Assembly (NCBI RefSeq): GCF_910592395.1
Contig: NC_088308.1
Coordinates: 22,831,501-22,895,500, forward strand
DNA length: 64,000 nt
Direction: 5' to 3'
From: Lineus longissimus
Taxonomy: Eukaryota; Nemertea; Pilidiophora; Heteronemertea; Lineidae
The notes under the pieces are model-generated. The model saw only the letters and a list, made by a program, of their open reading frames with translations, did not search any database and had not been told where the DNA came from. The translations under genes were made by a program, and so were the position numbers. This document shows positions 45,940 to 58,879 of this stretch, piece after piece; the first letter of the stretch is position 1, and each line of letters opens with the position of its first letter.

Positions 45940-48900
45940 ATGGACTCCGAATATGCCGAGGAAGGCCAAAATGGTCAAGAAGAATATGCCGTCGAATACA
46001 ACGACAACGAGGGAAATGGTGAAGATTTTCATGAAGATGATGATGATCGACATCATCTAGATCATGATGACGATGACGAAAACCACGAACATGATGAACG
46101 TGACGAGTATGATGAACATGGACATGACGATGCCGACGACGACAGGTACAAATCTATGCCGGTTTCCGCCGATTTTTGTTATTTGCACTGCAGTGCATTG
46201 GTAATGCATTTGTAATGCACATTGTATGCAATATCAGGCACTACTTACATTCACATTGTCGGTTTCTATTGTTCCTTCATTTCAATCATTGCATTGGATT
46301 GCGACATGACGGGCATGCCCATCCTTTCCCTTGTTAAGTTGTTAAATATAGGGTTCTGGTTTGAGAGCTTATTTGAGTCAACATAGGCCTATTGAATATT
46401 TGTGGAATTGTGGGTATGCTGCTGCAGTTTATTTTCACCTGTGAAAGTGAAACAAAAGGTCAAATCGAAGTCGGGGACAAAAGTGGCTTATCTTGCATCA
46501 TCACATGGCATTGTCCGAAGATTTGGTTAAAATTTACAATCCCCGATCGGAAATGACGTAGTTTGATCGCATTCAACTATAAATCCATTGAAAAATTGAA
46601 CAGTGGTGCTTCGTTAGTCAACCGATGACCTTTTTTGGGGGTGTGATCGGGGATTGTAAACTCGTTCCGAAGATTTCTTAGACCTTCTGACAAGTTCTGA
46701 CTTTTGAGTGTTCTCACTGTTTTGTTTCGGCTCTGCCCTGGTGCTGGTTCGATTTTGTTGAAATGCAAGGCCTCTAGGCCTAGTAGGGCGCTAGCCCTGT
46801 GTGTGCAGGTTCAACCGACAAAGTCAAAGACAAACCACAGCCGAAACTTTGGCAAGTGAAACAAATGTATTAACCCAACTTTTGACATTGCCCTATAGGA
46901 AAGCCACTGATCTGTGTGACCCTTTGTACCAGGTGAAACATATGCCCTAACATTACATTAACAAACTATTCGGCGAAATTGTCGATTGTCTCCTTAAGAT
47001 TGATCCAGCACTGCGTTGACTCCGATCAATTGGCCCAATTTTGCATCGTCTTCAGAATCTTGAGACATCATGGCCATAAGGCATGCCATGTGTAAACTGA
47101 TCAAGTTGAGCACAGCACAGGAAAGCACGGTCAGAGGCACTTTATGAAGGGGGCAAAGCGTTGAATAGTTGTTTAAACTTTGAGAAAGTGTGCGAGGATC
47201 AGATGATTGTCATTGGGGAAAAATTCGTTCTTCCTTCCATTTAGTCACTGCCGCTTGGTCGGGAGCTGCAGTTACGTTATGTGTTCATGAGTTGCATTGC
47301 AGTGTCCTGGATCTTCCTACATATCTGTCCAAACATTGGTACGCCATTGCATCACTTCTGAACTTGCCAGCCATGACAATGAATCACTCTTCAGGAATAC
47401 ATTTTGTGTACTTATATTGGTAATTTTACTGTCTTTTCAGGAAACTGTTTGTGGGTGGTCTGACTTGGGATACAACAGATAGTAAGTCAATAATGATGAA
47501 ACTGTGATGTTTGATTTGTTAAAGACAAAAATGGATGGGCCTGGTTACTGCCTTAAGATGTGAAGTTCTCTGCAACTGTGTGCACTAAACTAAAATCTCG
47601 TAAGCTCTCCTCCAAGTAAAAGAAAAAGACCAAATAAATGGATTTTGCTGAGTAATTTTTTATTGATCACCTTTGTGGTTATAATAGTGTTAAGAGTCTT
47701 GAATTTGGAAGAAAGAAAATATGAAAAATCGCAATTTTGTAATGTGTTTCTCAGAACTCTACCTCAATTTTTCAGAGGATTTGAAGGAGTATTTTTGTAC
47801 GTTTGGTCCCGTCCTCAAGGCTGAATTGAAGGTTGACCAGATATCTGGAAGATCAAGAGGTTTTGCATTTGTCACATTCAAAGATGGTGAAGCTAAGAAA
47901 AAGGTAAGTAAACGATTCAATAGTTGTTGCCTAGGTGGTGACCATCAGCTACGTCACATACTTCAGCTTTTTTTGTCCCCAGGTATGCTAGTTAGCAGAC
48001 AACTACAATGCTCAAAAGTATTACAAGACCACTCATCTAGGAAAACATAAAGAATCTTTTGCACCAATCATACAGACCCATGATGTTGCTTGATGTCTGT
48101 CTTCAGAGGGAGATTTTTATCTACTTTTGCACTTTGCTTCAAGGTTGCTGCCTGTCGTGAACATAAGTTAAATGGCAAGCGGATAGACCCGAAAGCAGCT
48201 AAACCTCGAGGTAAAGATCCAGTGCGGAAGGTGTTCGTTGGAGGAATTGACCATCATATCAAAGATGAAGATATAAGAGACCATTTTGAACAGAATTTTG
48301 GACCGGTAAGTGGTCTTGGTACTAATCAGGATGAAAGCCCTGCACCTAGAAACCCAGTTGCCTTGTCGCATGTATGCCAGAGCTCCCGTAGTCTGTTTTA
48401 GGAGGGTATAGGGCCTTTGCAACAACCAAGGTGAGGAGAAGCCTGCTCTAGTAATGTTCAAGATACCTTTGGTTGAATGACATCATGTCATGATGAGTTC
48501 AAGACTGATTCTTACTAATCAAACTTTAACTATACGTGTTTGGTTAACACTAGCCAAGTTTTGATAGTTTCTTTTTGGACTATCGTACTGTTTAATGGTT
48601 TCTCTCAAACTAAAAGGTTCTTCACACTTAATTAATAGGTAACAGACATTGAACGACCAAGAAACAAGAAATTCTGCTTCATCACATTTGACAAGGAAGA
48701 ACACGCCAAGAGTGCGATGACTGATTCTAAACAAACCATCTGCGATTGTATGGTAAGTGAAAAACAGTTGCAATCATCACGAGATGCAGTAAGATCTTGC
48801 TGAATAAATTGCATTGTTCTTTAAATAATTGTCTCTTGTTTAATTTTGTAGTTTGATTCTCTTTTGCAGGCAGTAATTTGCCCGTCCTCTTCCCAAGCAT

Positions 48901-51900
48901 TTTATAGTCATGATTCCCTGTAGTAGCAGTTAAACGATGATATGGTAACGCCGCTTGGGGTTGTTCTTCATTGCACTGTCACCTTGCAAAGATTGCTGAA
49001 CTTACTTAAAACGTTTTGGTATTCGATCACTTTTCGGTGGTCAAATTTTGATAACAGTGTTAGTGTCAAGTAAGCTATTCTTTTGAAGGTAACAGTGTAA
49101 TTGCGACTGGTAATCAAAGGTTAAAAAGGCTCTGTCCATGTAACTGCTTACTGAATCTTTGACCCTTCTGTTTCACTTTACAGCCGCTGCAGAAATTTCA
49201 TGGGTGAAAAGGAGCCCACTAGGAGGTACTCTTCTACGAGCCCTGGTATCAATAAGAGAGGTTGTTCCTAAGCGTTTTTTGAGCATTCTAGTTTGAATAA
49301 AACTCACCAGTTTACAACTCGTAATGAAGTTGTGATGCAACTATGAATGCTCTTTGCTAATGGAGGTATCATGAAAACTTGAAGTAAAAAAATTGGACAA
49401 AAATACTTTTTTCATAAAGTTCCAAAACTTTTTGTACTAATTCCCAGATTTGCTCCTTTGCAGTAACTTGCTCCTTGTTTTCTTAGTGATCATGTAATCT
49501 TTGTCTACATGTAATCTTGTCTCCATTTGCATGGTATCAGGTAATTCACGGTAATATCATATACAGGTATCCCTTTCCAGGCATTTGCAGGGTTCTCATT
49601 CAGTAAAATGTTCAATGGAGCAGACGCTTTTAGGCCCAAATTGTTGAGGGTTCTTCCTACTTCTGACTGATTTATTCCAACTCGACACATAGCTTGTTCA
49701 GTGAAGGAAATGCATGTAGGGTCGACAGTCCAATAGTGGTGGGCTCCATGGTTACTAACTAATTGTCCAGGTCTAGAGCTTGAGTTAATAAACTACACAC
49801 GCAGCTCTTGGTATGTTATATTGGGTTGATTAAAGTTGCCACAAGGACACCAGTCGACCAGCCAACCCTTGATATTAATTGGAAGTCCCACATGACACTG
49901 TCCAGGGCTATGTGATACTATGTACATTCAGGCTTTGATTTTCCATTTTGTCTGCTACCCCTGGAAAAGTAGAAATTCTTGACTTTCCATTTAGACTTAG
50001 AAAATTGACGACAGTAAAGGTTATTTCAGCTGAACATGTATGCAATTGATTTTGCCGTGGGATATCGCAAATAAATCCACACGTCACCACCTGGTGATTA
50101 ATAAGGTAGATCAGTAGATATTTGCATTCAAATTTGATGGAACCCACAAAGTCAGCTGTCTGGATCGATAGCTGTGTTCGAAGCAGTCATGAGTCCTTTA
50201 GTCTCCAAAATGAAATCATTGAGATAGCAATGGAAGGAAAGGCAGAGGAAGTCTTTGTGAGAATAATTCCTTTGAACACTACAGTCGAAAAAACAACTTC
50301 ACATCATGATACAAACAACATTGTTGCACATGCTTATTAGTGTTTACCCTTGGGCACAAGTTGGTTAAATTCTGCTTGGGTGAATTAACACAGATATGGA
50401 TACCGTGTTGATCTCCTCCAGATGTTCAAGCTGTCGGTGATAGGCCTATGGTCAATTTCTCAAATCACCTCTGCATGGATGAAGATTACAAAACAGTATA
50501 TTCTATGAATGGCTCAATCCAATTAGTCTGTTTTGTTGGGGCACTGGCAGATTGCAATTCAAACAGTCGATTGCAACACGTGATTCGTATTGATTCAATT
50601 GTCTTGTTTTCCCCATCTCTGGTCAGGTCTGTACTCTAGACATGATCTGTACAATCACGTGCAGGGTCCTCTGAACCAGACTTTCCTTTTCAAAACATTG
50701 ATATCAATACTATATGTTCAGAAACTTGACTGAATGAGGACCCTGACTTGCTTTCCCTAGCTGGAGCTGCTGAAGTGGTTCCCAGCACAACTATGCTGCA
50801 CTAAAAGCTTAGAAATACCAAAAGATATTCCAATTCATTTCAGTGCGATGTAAACGAAGCTACACCAAAGGAGGATCATCGCGGGGGCCCACCCGGTGGA
50901 CCTGGAGGTCGTGGAGGACGAGGAGGTCATTGGGGAGGACCACACGGTGGGTACGATGATGGTTATTATGGTCCACCACGTGGAGGACCCAGAGGTCGAG
51001 GACGAGGAGGCAGAGGTGGAGGCCCAGGTATGCAATCAGTCAGTGGGTGATAGAAAGGCAGATTGTGTTAATCTACATGAAGTTAAAACAGACGCTAGTC
51101 TTATCACCCATTTTTCCACTGCTTATGCTGCAAGCAAGTACCAGCTGACCTGCCTGCCTTCGAATGCCTCCCATCCATCCATAGAATTCTTGATGTGCCT
51201 CCTGCTCACACCCTGGTATATTGTGTAACATGGGTAGATTTCACTTGACGCACATGAGACACACTGTACCATATCCGCCGGTGGGCAAGAGGCGCTTTGG
51301 AGAACAATCATGCATTTGACATAGATATTTCTCTTACTTCCAGGCTGGAACAACGAAGGTTATGGGAACGACTATTACGATTACGGCCAAGGCCAAGATT
51401 ACAACTATGACTACAGCCAACAGGGATATGATCCAAATGGTTGGAATAATTACAACTACCAAGATTATTACAATAATTACTACAACTATGATCCCAATTA
51501 CTATTCGAATTGGTATGGTCAGGGCTATGACCAGTCACAAGCAGGTAGGTGCGCTGTGGATGTAGTCATGCAACTAAAGTAGTTGTCATGCATAGTAGCC
51601 ACACCTACGTGGCGGTTTTTGGTTTGATCTACATGTAGTAGTAGTATGTCTGTTTGTTCACAACTTAACACAACTGCTCTAGTCTTCCAACTGTCATCTG
51701 TGATTGGGCCTTTAAAATCTTATCCAGAAGTGTCCTCCAATCAAAGAATTTGCACTTGCACTGGATTCAGCTGTTTTGGGTCAATAACTGTGGCGAAATG
51801 CAAACATAAGTTAAATGATTTTGTTCTATTGTGTAATTAAACTCAGGAATGTTTGTTTTGCTATTTTAGGTGGTGATTGGAATGCATATTGGAATAGCCA

Positions 51901-52345
51901 GCAATGTAAGTACTGTAGATTTTCTCTTCGTTTTTAAGACCCTTTCAAGGCTGCAAAAAGTAAATTCAAATGTTTTGCTACATGTAGTTTCAGCATCTTT
52001 GTCACTTCAAATTCAATCGTCTTGGTTAAATCAGATGAGGTAATTCTAATAAATGAGTTGGCCTACTGAATCAACCGTCTGGCCAGAACAAGTTCATATT
52101 ATTGCATAAGATGCTCTCAATTTCTCAATTCTCTCTCAGATTACAATGACTATTACAAGAATTACTATGCGCAACAGAGCCAGGGCCAGGACTCGTCCCA
52201 GTCACAGACACAACAGCCTGCAGCAGGAGACCAGGCACAAGCGTCATCGTCAACGACAGAAGATGACAGTAATGGTGGCTATCAAGGCAAATCTCGTGGT
52301 CGAGGCAGAGGCAGATATCATCCATATCAGCAGCAAAGCGAATAG
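45940..52345 (+). CDS. hnRNP A/B-D-like (Squid-like) two-RRM RNA-binding protein, 425 aa
   Basis: Exons 45940-46145 (ATG), 47441-47481, 47776-47903, 48144-48305, 48639-48752, 50844-51027, 51344-51544, 51870-51905 and 52140-52345 (TAG). Order: acidic Asp/His-rich N-terminus (about residues 25-68), RRM1 with RNP2 KLFVGGL and RNP1 RGFAFVTF, RRM2 with RNP2 KVFVGGI and RNP1 KKFCFITF, an RGG box (exon 6), then a Gly/Tyr/Asn-rich prion-like region (exons 7-9). The C-terminus RGRGRGRYHPYQQQ resembles a PY-type nuclear localisation signal. Family knowledge: such proteins shuttle between nucleus and cytoplasm and control splicing, stability and localisation of mRNA. I start at ATG 45940 (context CAAAATGG) because the frame upstream begins only at a TTG. 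Vertebrate HNRNPD, HNRNPDL and HNRNPAB are all possible counterparts, so no symbol is given. Confidence 0.92.
46525..46665 (+). mobile_element. MITE copy 2 with 11-bp target-site duplication, in hnRNP intron 1
   Basis: Runs from GGTTAAAATTTACAATCCCC to GGGGATTGTAAACTCGT and is flanked by TCCGAAGATTT at 46514-46524 and 46666-46676. It is the inverse of the copy at 27327-27459. An 11-bp duplication is compatible with a Mutator-like (MULE) mobiliser. Internal open frames are not genes. Confidence 0.87.
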
Positions 52346-53575
52346 ATCTGTTGTGTTCAGGTAAGCAGAAAATACCTGCTTGCATTGTGTTTTGAATGCG
52401 ACTTGAAAGTAACAGTGGAGACAACTTGTGCTTCTGATGCCTATTTCAGGGTATGCAAAAGACCATTATGCAAATCGCCACAGCCAAAGAAAAATTGTCC
52501 TTCTTGAAATGCAACAAATGCTCTCAACCCAAGCAGTATGTATAGACAAATAACCTGCATATCTTACTCCTCTTTGACCTATTATCTTGATATTTCAGCA
52601 AAAATGTGGAAGCTGGTGGAAACGGCAGAGAAAAAAGATCATGGTACACTGGGCTGCAATCATTCCTACTGACCGTGCTGTGGAACTTCTTAGAGGAGCC
52701 CGAGACCTTCAGAGCATCAAGTTTCTTGTGTCAGGCATTCATTGGACATTATGAGCTATCAATTCGAAGTTAAGGATTGACATTTGTTTATTGGTATAAG
52801 TAATCACAATTACAAAACCGTTTAATTTGTGCTTTCTATGCCAATAATATTTGCATTTTGACCTGGCCTGTCCATTTTCAACTGTAAATGTATTGAAAGG
52901 AAATTTGCATTGTTCATGATAATGTATTAAGAGCTTTTGTCATTTCTATTTAAAAATCGGTGACATATTTCCGTAATTGTTACACCAGTGCTATAGACAA
53001 AATGAGCTGTGTTCAGTACATGTACAATAGTTTCTGTAGTGTCATGAAGTGGACAATTCTCGGATTCGAAGTAGAGATCTTACATAAAGAGTTCTATTTT
53101 ATCACTTTAGAGATGCTCATTTTAACTTTTTAATATGACAAGCTTTGCTAATTTCATAGAGTTGTCTCAAGCTAGATTGGTAGAATCTTCGTCTGTGTAG
53201 ATTAAAACAAGGTGTCAGTTGCTTGGTGGCATGTAGTCAAGCACTGCTAAACCTTCTTGTTTGAGCCAAGTCTGTTCAGTAGAGTTCCATTTTATCTGAA
53301 AGAATTTGAAGTGCATGAATATCAATGATGCTAATAGAAAACTTAAGGATAATGTTTCATTTAACACTAATGGGCACATGGCCCCAGGCCATTTCGTTAT
53401 TGACATCATGTGCCTCATGTTCTGCAATAGTGTTGACACTGAATCTTGTTTAGAATTTGATTCAGTTTAAGCAATTAGTATAATGTACTGCCCTTCCAAC
53501 ATGTCAACATTGTTTTTACATTGTCACAAGTCATGCCATTTTTGTTTATGTGAATAATAAATCCATGTGTAAATG
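52346..53575 (+). other. hnRNP 3' UTR with two introns and a candidate poison exon
   Basis: After the stop, a strong donor at 52361 (CAG|GTAAGC) is followed by acceptors before 52450 (TATTTCAG) and 52599 (GATATTTCAG). The 86-base tract 52450-52535 ends at a GTATGT donor. AATAAA at 53556-53561 is the likely poly(A) signal. Confidence 0.65.
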
Positions 53576-54167
53576 TCTCATAAATGAAATCTCTGTTTTT
53601 CTGTCAATTCTCTTTTATTATACCTGATGCCACACCTGTCATCAATCAGCAGAGGATTTTACACGTGTATGCAACAAGCCTTGGTTCCTGATTATAAGCA
53701 ACCTTTTCATATTGACAAAATGAAATTTCTGGGGCAGTCCCTAATAATATGAGTCCTTATTTTGGAGAAGCCTGCCACTGGAAGTACCTAGGGTATAGGT
53801 CAAGGAAAATGAAACAGGCCAACCTAACAATCTCCCCATGATGATGATACCTAGAAAGTTATGTTCATGGAGCTTGGCAGTGTGGACAGTCCCAAATATT
53901 GTATTACAATTTGAGAGGGGAACACAGATAGAAGCAGTTCTGATGTTGCTGGTAAAAGGTGCCTATCTTGGGCCCCCACCTGCAATACTGATGATCTCTG
54001 CTTAAAACCCACGTGGGTTTATTTACAAGCGGTAACCATGCAGTTATAAATAACTACCAATCAACGTACGGTTACGTATTTGCTCTACCACCGATAGACG
54101 GCGCTGCGAGAAATATTTTAATTTTTTTGTTTCTGGACAATTCTCTTGCTTCACAAAATCATCGAGA
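53576..54167. promoter_or_regulatory. Intergenic/promoter region upstream of IFT27
   Basis: Contains a perfect 16-base palindrome AAACCCACGTGGGTTT at 54005-54020 centred on the E-box CACGTG, and GTAACC near 54034 that matches the left half of an RFX X-box without a matching right half. Transcription start is not determined. Confidence 0.45.
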
Positions 54168-56573
54168 ATGCCTGTAACGCTTCGTGGAAAGCTTGTCTTA
54201 TGCGGTAGGGGTTCAGCCCAATGTTCATGTTCTCGACTGGATAAAGTGTCGTGTATATTCGTGGTTTAGATAGAAATAGCAACGGTTCAAAATATGTTGT
54301 ATGTGCATGATACATAGGCTATATACAGGGTGATCCAAAAATGTTGGTGCTCCAGAATCTCATCGGCTGCACTGCTTACTCCAAAAGAGAGTAGAGGGTC
54401 TAGACAAGACCATATGGCAATTGGCATTGTTAACTGTTGAAGCTGATAAGCTGACGTTCCAACTCCTCCATATATTATCGTGACTGACACGTCGGAGATG
54501 GTAAAAGCTGCTGCCATCCCTTCCCTCATTCCCTGGCTTCACTGAGAGAGCCAGTGAGTGAGCATTTTGTAAGAAAGTAGATGTGCATAGCAGGACTACC
54601 TTTGATTGGATTTTCAGCTCAGTATTCTGCTGATAATATTGATTGGCATGACCATGATGACAGTATTATCATTCTGATTCCAGGTGATTCAACATCTGGC
54701 AAAAGTGCCATCACGCAAGTATTTCATAGCGATGGGGCACACTTCCCGAAGAATTACAGCATGGTAAGTTTGATTTCTGATAATGAGAAGTTTGTTTTTC
54801 TATTCCTGATTAATAAAGTATTGTGGGTAACTACTGTCTGGTTGGGATGTCAAATTATTAGTTCGATATTCATTATTTACATTTTGCTATTTTCATTTAA
54901 TGATAATTACATTTCAAATATCATGCTTTTTTTCCAGACAACTGGAGTGGAACTTTGTGTGAAAACTGTCAACATACCAGATACACAGGATAGTGTGGTA
55001 AGCTGCAATGAATTGGGCATCTATTTTCTATCAGTCCTGTTCGTTGTTTGGGGCAACTCACATGTGCAGTTTGCTGGGTGGAAGATTCAGCAATGCTTCC
55101 ACCTGGCGCTGTGAACTACTGAGATATCCAAGTGACTATCCTAGTGAGAAGGATCTTTAAACAAACCAGCCTATCAACAGGTATCGGTATCAGTGATCAG
55201 ATGATTACGTCATGAACTGATGAACATATTAATTCGAGAGAAAAAATGCAAAATTAAAAAGATAAGTCATTTTTGTATTTCATTTCAGGAATTATATGTC
55301 CATGACTCCGCTGGTAAAGAGGTCTTTGCTGAACATGTACAAAAATTTGTAAGTTAAGTATGTTTTGCGACTTTTTGATGTCTGATTATCCATTGGATTT
55401 GCATCCTGACCTAGAACTTCTTAGTGTACAGCTGCAGGTCATTGCAGTCTCAAAGCCATGTGTGTCAAAGTCTTGTGTTTGATTGATGTTTTGCTTTGCA
55501 ATTATGAGACACAAAAACTGAGCTAAGCTAAGCCCTGATTCAGAGTTGCCCTTCTAAAGAATCCTGTGATCTGGCTTGCTATGTCAATAGTTTCGGTTCC
55601 TGAAAATTAGGCCATTTCCTCAAAAAATTTTATTTGACCACATATCTTGGTCCATTGATATTCAAACCTAACTGGCTCATTCTTTATTTCAGTGGGATCA
55701 ACCGTCCATGGTTATGGTAGTGTACGATGTAACTAGTGAAACATCATTCAACAGCTGTGCAAAATGGTTAGAAAGAGTGCGGTCGCAGAAACCCGGGGTT
55801 GCTGTGCCAGGTGCGATAAATTCTTTTCTTACTGGGTAATGGCTCAAGTTGCTAAGTTTCTGTAGGTCTGTCTTGCTCAGGGCCTTGGATGTTTTTTTCC
55901 CTTTCAAGGTAAAAATGGATGCATCGTTTGTTCAATTTTAATTTAAGTGAAATGTCCTTTGAATGGGATAATTTCTGAAACAAAAACTATAAATAGAGGA
56001 GCAAATCTGGCAGAAACAAATTGACAATCTGTTCAAGGAAATAAACCGTTGAGTTATGATAATATTGTCTGCTAGTGCTCATAAAGCAACCAAATTGTTC
56101 TCTTGACCGAGGCCTTTGGTTTGGTTGTTGATACAAAATCCGTTGCTGTTTAAGGTGTGCTTGTTGCCAATAAGATTGATCTTGACCAGAGACGCCTCAT
56201 TTCACCAAAAGAGGGCAAAAGTTTTGCTCAGTCAAATGGTTTAGAGTACTTCGAAGTGTCGGCAGTAAGTGTTTGCTTCTTAAATTCTGATATTGGTTAC
56301 TGCAGAAAGAACTTTTTTTGCTGCCAAGAAAATTTATCGTGTGTGTAAAAATCATAAAAATGCTCAAAATATTTGCAAAAGGAAAAATAAGTTGACAATG
56401 CTTTTAGTTTCCATTGACAAAATGAAAAATTTAAACATGGTTCCTTAAATTTGTCCCTTTTTCCATTCCAGAAAGAAATGCAAAACGTTGAGTCTCCATT
56501 CTATTATCTCGCAAACGAATTCTACCGGCTTTACCAAGAACAACTGGATGTTTTTAGAACTCTCTCAATGTAG
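54168..56573 (+). CDS. IFT27: Intraflagellar transport protein 27 (Rab-like small GTPase), 188 aa
   Basis: Exons 54168-54204 (ATG), 54684-54763, 54938-54997, 55289-55348, 55693-55810, 56155-56264 and 56472-56573 (TAG), all GT-AG and in phase. Family knowledge: IFT27 pairs with IFT25 in the IFT-B train and promotes exit of BBSome and Hedgehog cargo from cilia. Visible: P-loop GDSTSGKSA (residues about 14-22), the FHSDGAHFPKNYSMTTGVEL segment typical of IFT27, switch II DSAGKE with Lys where Ras has Gln, VYDVTSETSF, the guanine-specificity motif NKID, and FEVSA. There is no C-terminal cysteine, so no prenylation, as expected for IFT27. Length agrees with vertebrate orthologues. It lies in tandem downstream of the hnRNP gene. 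Confidence 0.95.
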
Positions 56574-57046
56574 GAATCTGAACTACTTGATATAGACATT
56601 CATGTACTTTGAATCTATTTTGTGTGCCACTGTGGAATTCAAAACAAAGAATTCTAATCTACTGAGGAAGCTGGATACTCAAGTACCATCATAGAATGGA
56701 TTCTTCTTCTTTAACATTAATTTGTATTCTCTTGTATACATTCAATGTGTTCACAAACAGTGAGTTTCTGGTGCACATAAATATCACATTACGAGAACTT
56801 TTAAGCCCATTTGAGAAAAGTGCAGTAGTGCAGGTCTGGCAATAACACCTGCTCCTCCTCTCCCAAAATTGTTCTTTTGTCCATCCATCTTGGTTGATTT
56901 CATATCCGTACATATATCCTTTGCTTGAGCATAACATAAAACAGTCCGTCCATTTCATTCATAGATATGCTCATTCAAACAGATATTGTGTAAATTTGGT
57001 ATCCCATCTGTCAATTATAATTGTTCACATTGTAGATGTGGGTTTC

Positions 57047-57052
57047 AATAAA
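57047..57052 (+). promoter_or_regulatory. Likely IFT27 polyadenylation signal
   Basis: AATAAA about 475 bases after the IFT27 stop and about 240 bases before the satellite begins. The 56574-57046 tract is its probable 3' UTR and holds nothing else. Confidence 0.6.
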
Positions 57053-58879
57053 TCAAGAAAAGAAGCATAGGTATTTTGTCTTTCATTGTTCAGCCCTCCA
57101 GATTTTTCAGTCTGATTGTATATTGTAGCACTCTACCAGAACATTCTGTTGGCCAGGTTGTGACACAAAATATCTAGTTCAGTGGCAAGGTTCGTCTTCT
57201 CAAGAACGACCGTCTGTAGGAAGTATCATCTAATAATACTAAAAGGAAAGAGTGACAGTCACAACCATGGAGGAGACACCACGAATGGTCGTCCTCATCA
57301 TCCAAGTTGGGTCTCCGTCAGCATGATCTGATAACCAGCTGTCCTCATCATCCAAGTTGGGCCTCCGTCAGCATGATCTGATAACCATCTGATCGTTGCT
57401 AGTTGTTCTGTAGTCTCTCCTGTCGTAGCCAATGCCGAATATTAGGTTGTGCCCAGCCAACTAAAATGATCTGATAACCAGCTAGCGAAGATTGTCCAAT
57501 AGTCTCTTCTGTAGTCCCGAATGCCTAACTTTAGGTTGTGCCCAGGACAACCAACATGGCCTGATTAACCTACTAGTAGAGGTTGGTTGTTCTAGCCTCT
57601 CTTCTGCAGTCTCTAATGCCCAATAGTACCTTTACTGTCTCTATGGCAAGGTCGGAATGGAGCCTGTCCACAGAAGTAAAGTCGGAAGGAAGCTCTACGG
57701 TACATGAGGTGCTTCCCAACTGTCTTCAATAGGGATAGATTATGGTTCAAAGCGACTGTCCTTGTTACGAATTGTGGCAGAACGCGATGCATCTCTTGTC
57801 ATGATATGTCTTCAATACGACCAGACAGAATGACTTGTCTCCTGGTCACCAAACATGATCAGATAATCAGCTGACAGTGGTTGGTTGTTCTGTGGTCTCT
57901 CCTGTCGTAGCCAATATCGAATGTTAGGATGTGCCCCAGACAACTAAAATGATCTGATAACCATCTGGCGGAGGTTGTCTGTCCTATAGTCTCTCCTGTA
58001 GTCTCGAATGCCTAACTTTAGGTTGTGCCCAGGACAACCAACATGGTCTGATTAACCTACTAGTAGAGGCTGGTTGTTCTGGTCTCTCTTCTGCAGACTC
58101 TAATGCCAAATGGTACCTTCATAGTCTATGGCAAGGTCGGAATGGAGCCTGTCCACAGAAGTAAAGTCGGAAGGAAGCTCTACCAACGTACATGAGGTGC
58201 TTCGCGACTGTTTTCAATAGGGATAGATTATGGTTCAAAGCGACTGTCATTGTGACGAATTGTGGCAGAACGCGATGCATCTCTTATCAGGATATGTCTT
58301 AAATACGGCCAGACAGAATAAGTTGTCCCCCGGTCAGCAAACATGCTCAGATAATCAGCTGACAGTGGTTAGTTGTTCTGTAGTCTCTCCTGTCGTAGCC
58401 AATATCGAATGTTAGGATGTGCCCCAGACAACTAAAATGATATGATGACCAGCTGACGAGGTTGGCTGTCCTATAGTCTCTCCTGTAGTCTCGAATGCCT
58501 AACTTTAGGTTGTGCCCAGGACAACCAACATGGTCTGATTAACCTACTAGTAGAGGTTGGTTGTTCTAGCCTCTCTTCTGCAGTCTCTATTGCCCAATGG
58601 TACCTTTACTGTCTCTATGGCAAGGTCGGAACGGAGCCTGTCCACAGAAGTAAAGTCGGAAGGAAGCTCTACCAACGTACATGAGGTGCTTCGTGATTGT
58701 CTTCACTAGGATAGATTATGGTTCAAAGCGACTGTCATTGCGACGAATTGTGGCAGAACGCGATGCATCTCTTATCATGATATGTCTTCCGTACGACCAG
58801 ACAGTATAAGTTGTCCCCCGGTCACCAAACATGCTCAGATAATCAGCTGACAGTGGTTAGTTGTCCTAAAGTCTCTCCT

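Noticed and set aside
45940-56573. Functional operon of hnRNP and IFT27
   Set aside because: Each gene has its own AATAAA signal and about 1.8 kb separates stop from start. Tandem orientation alone is not evidence of co-transcription.
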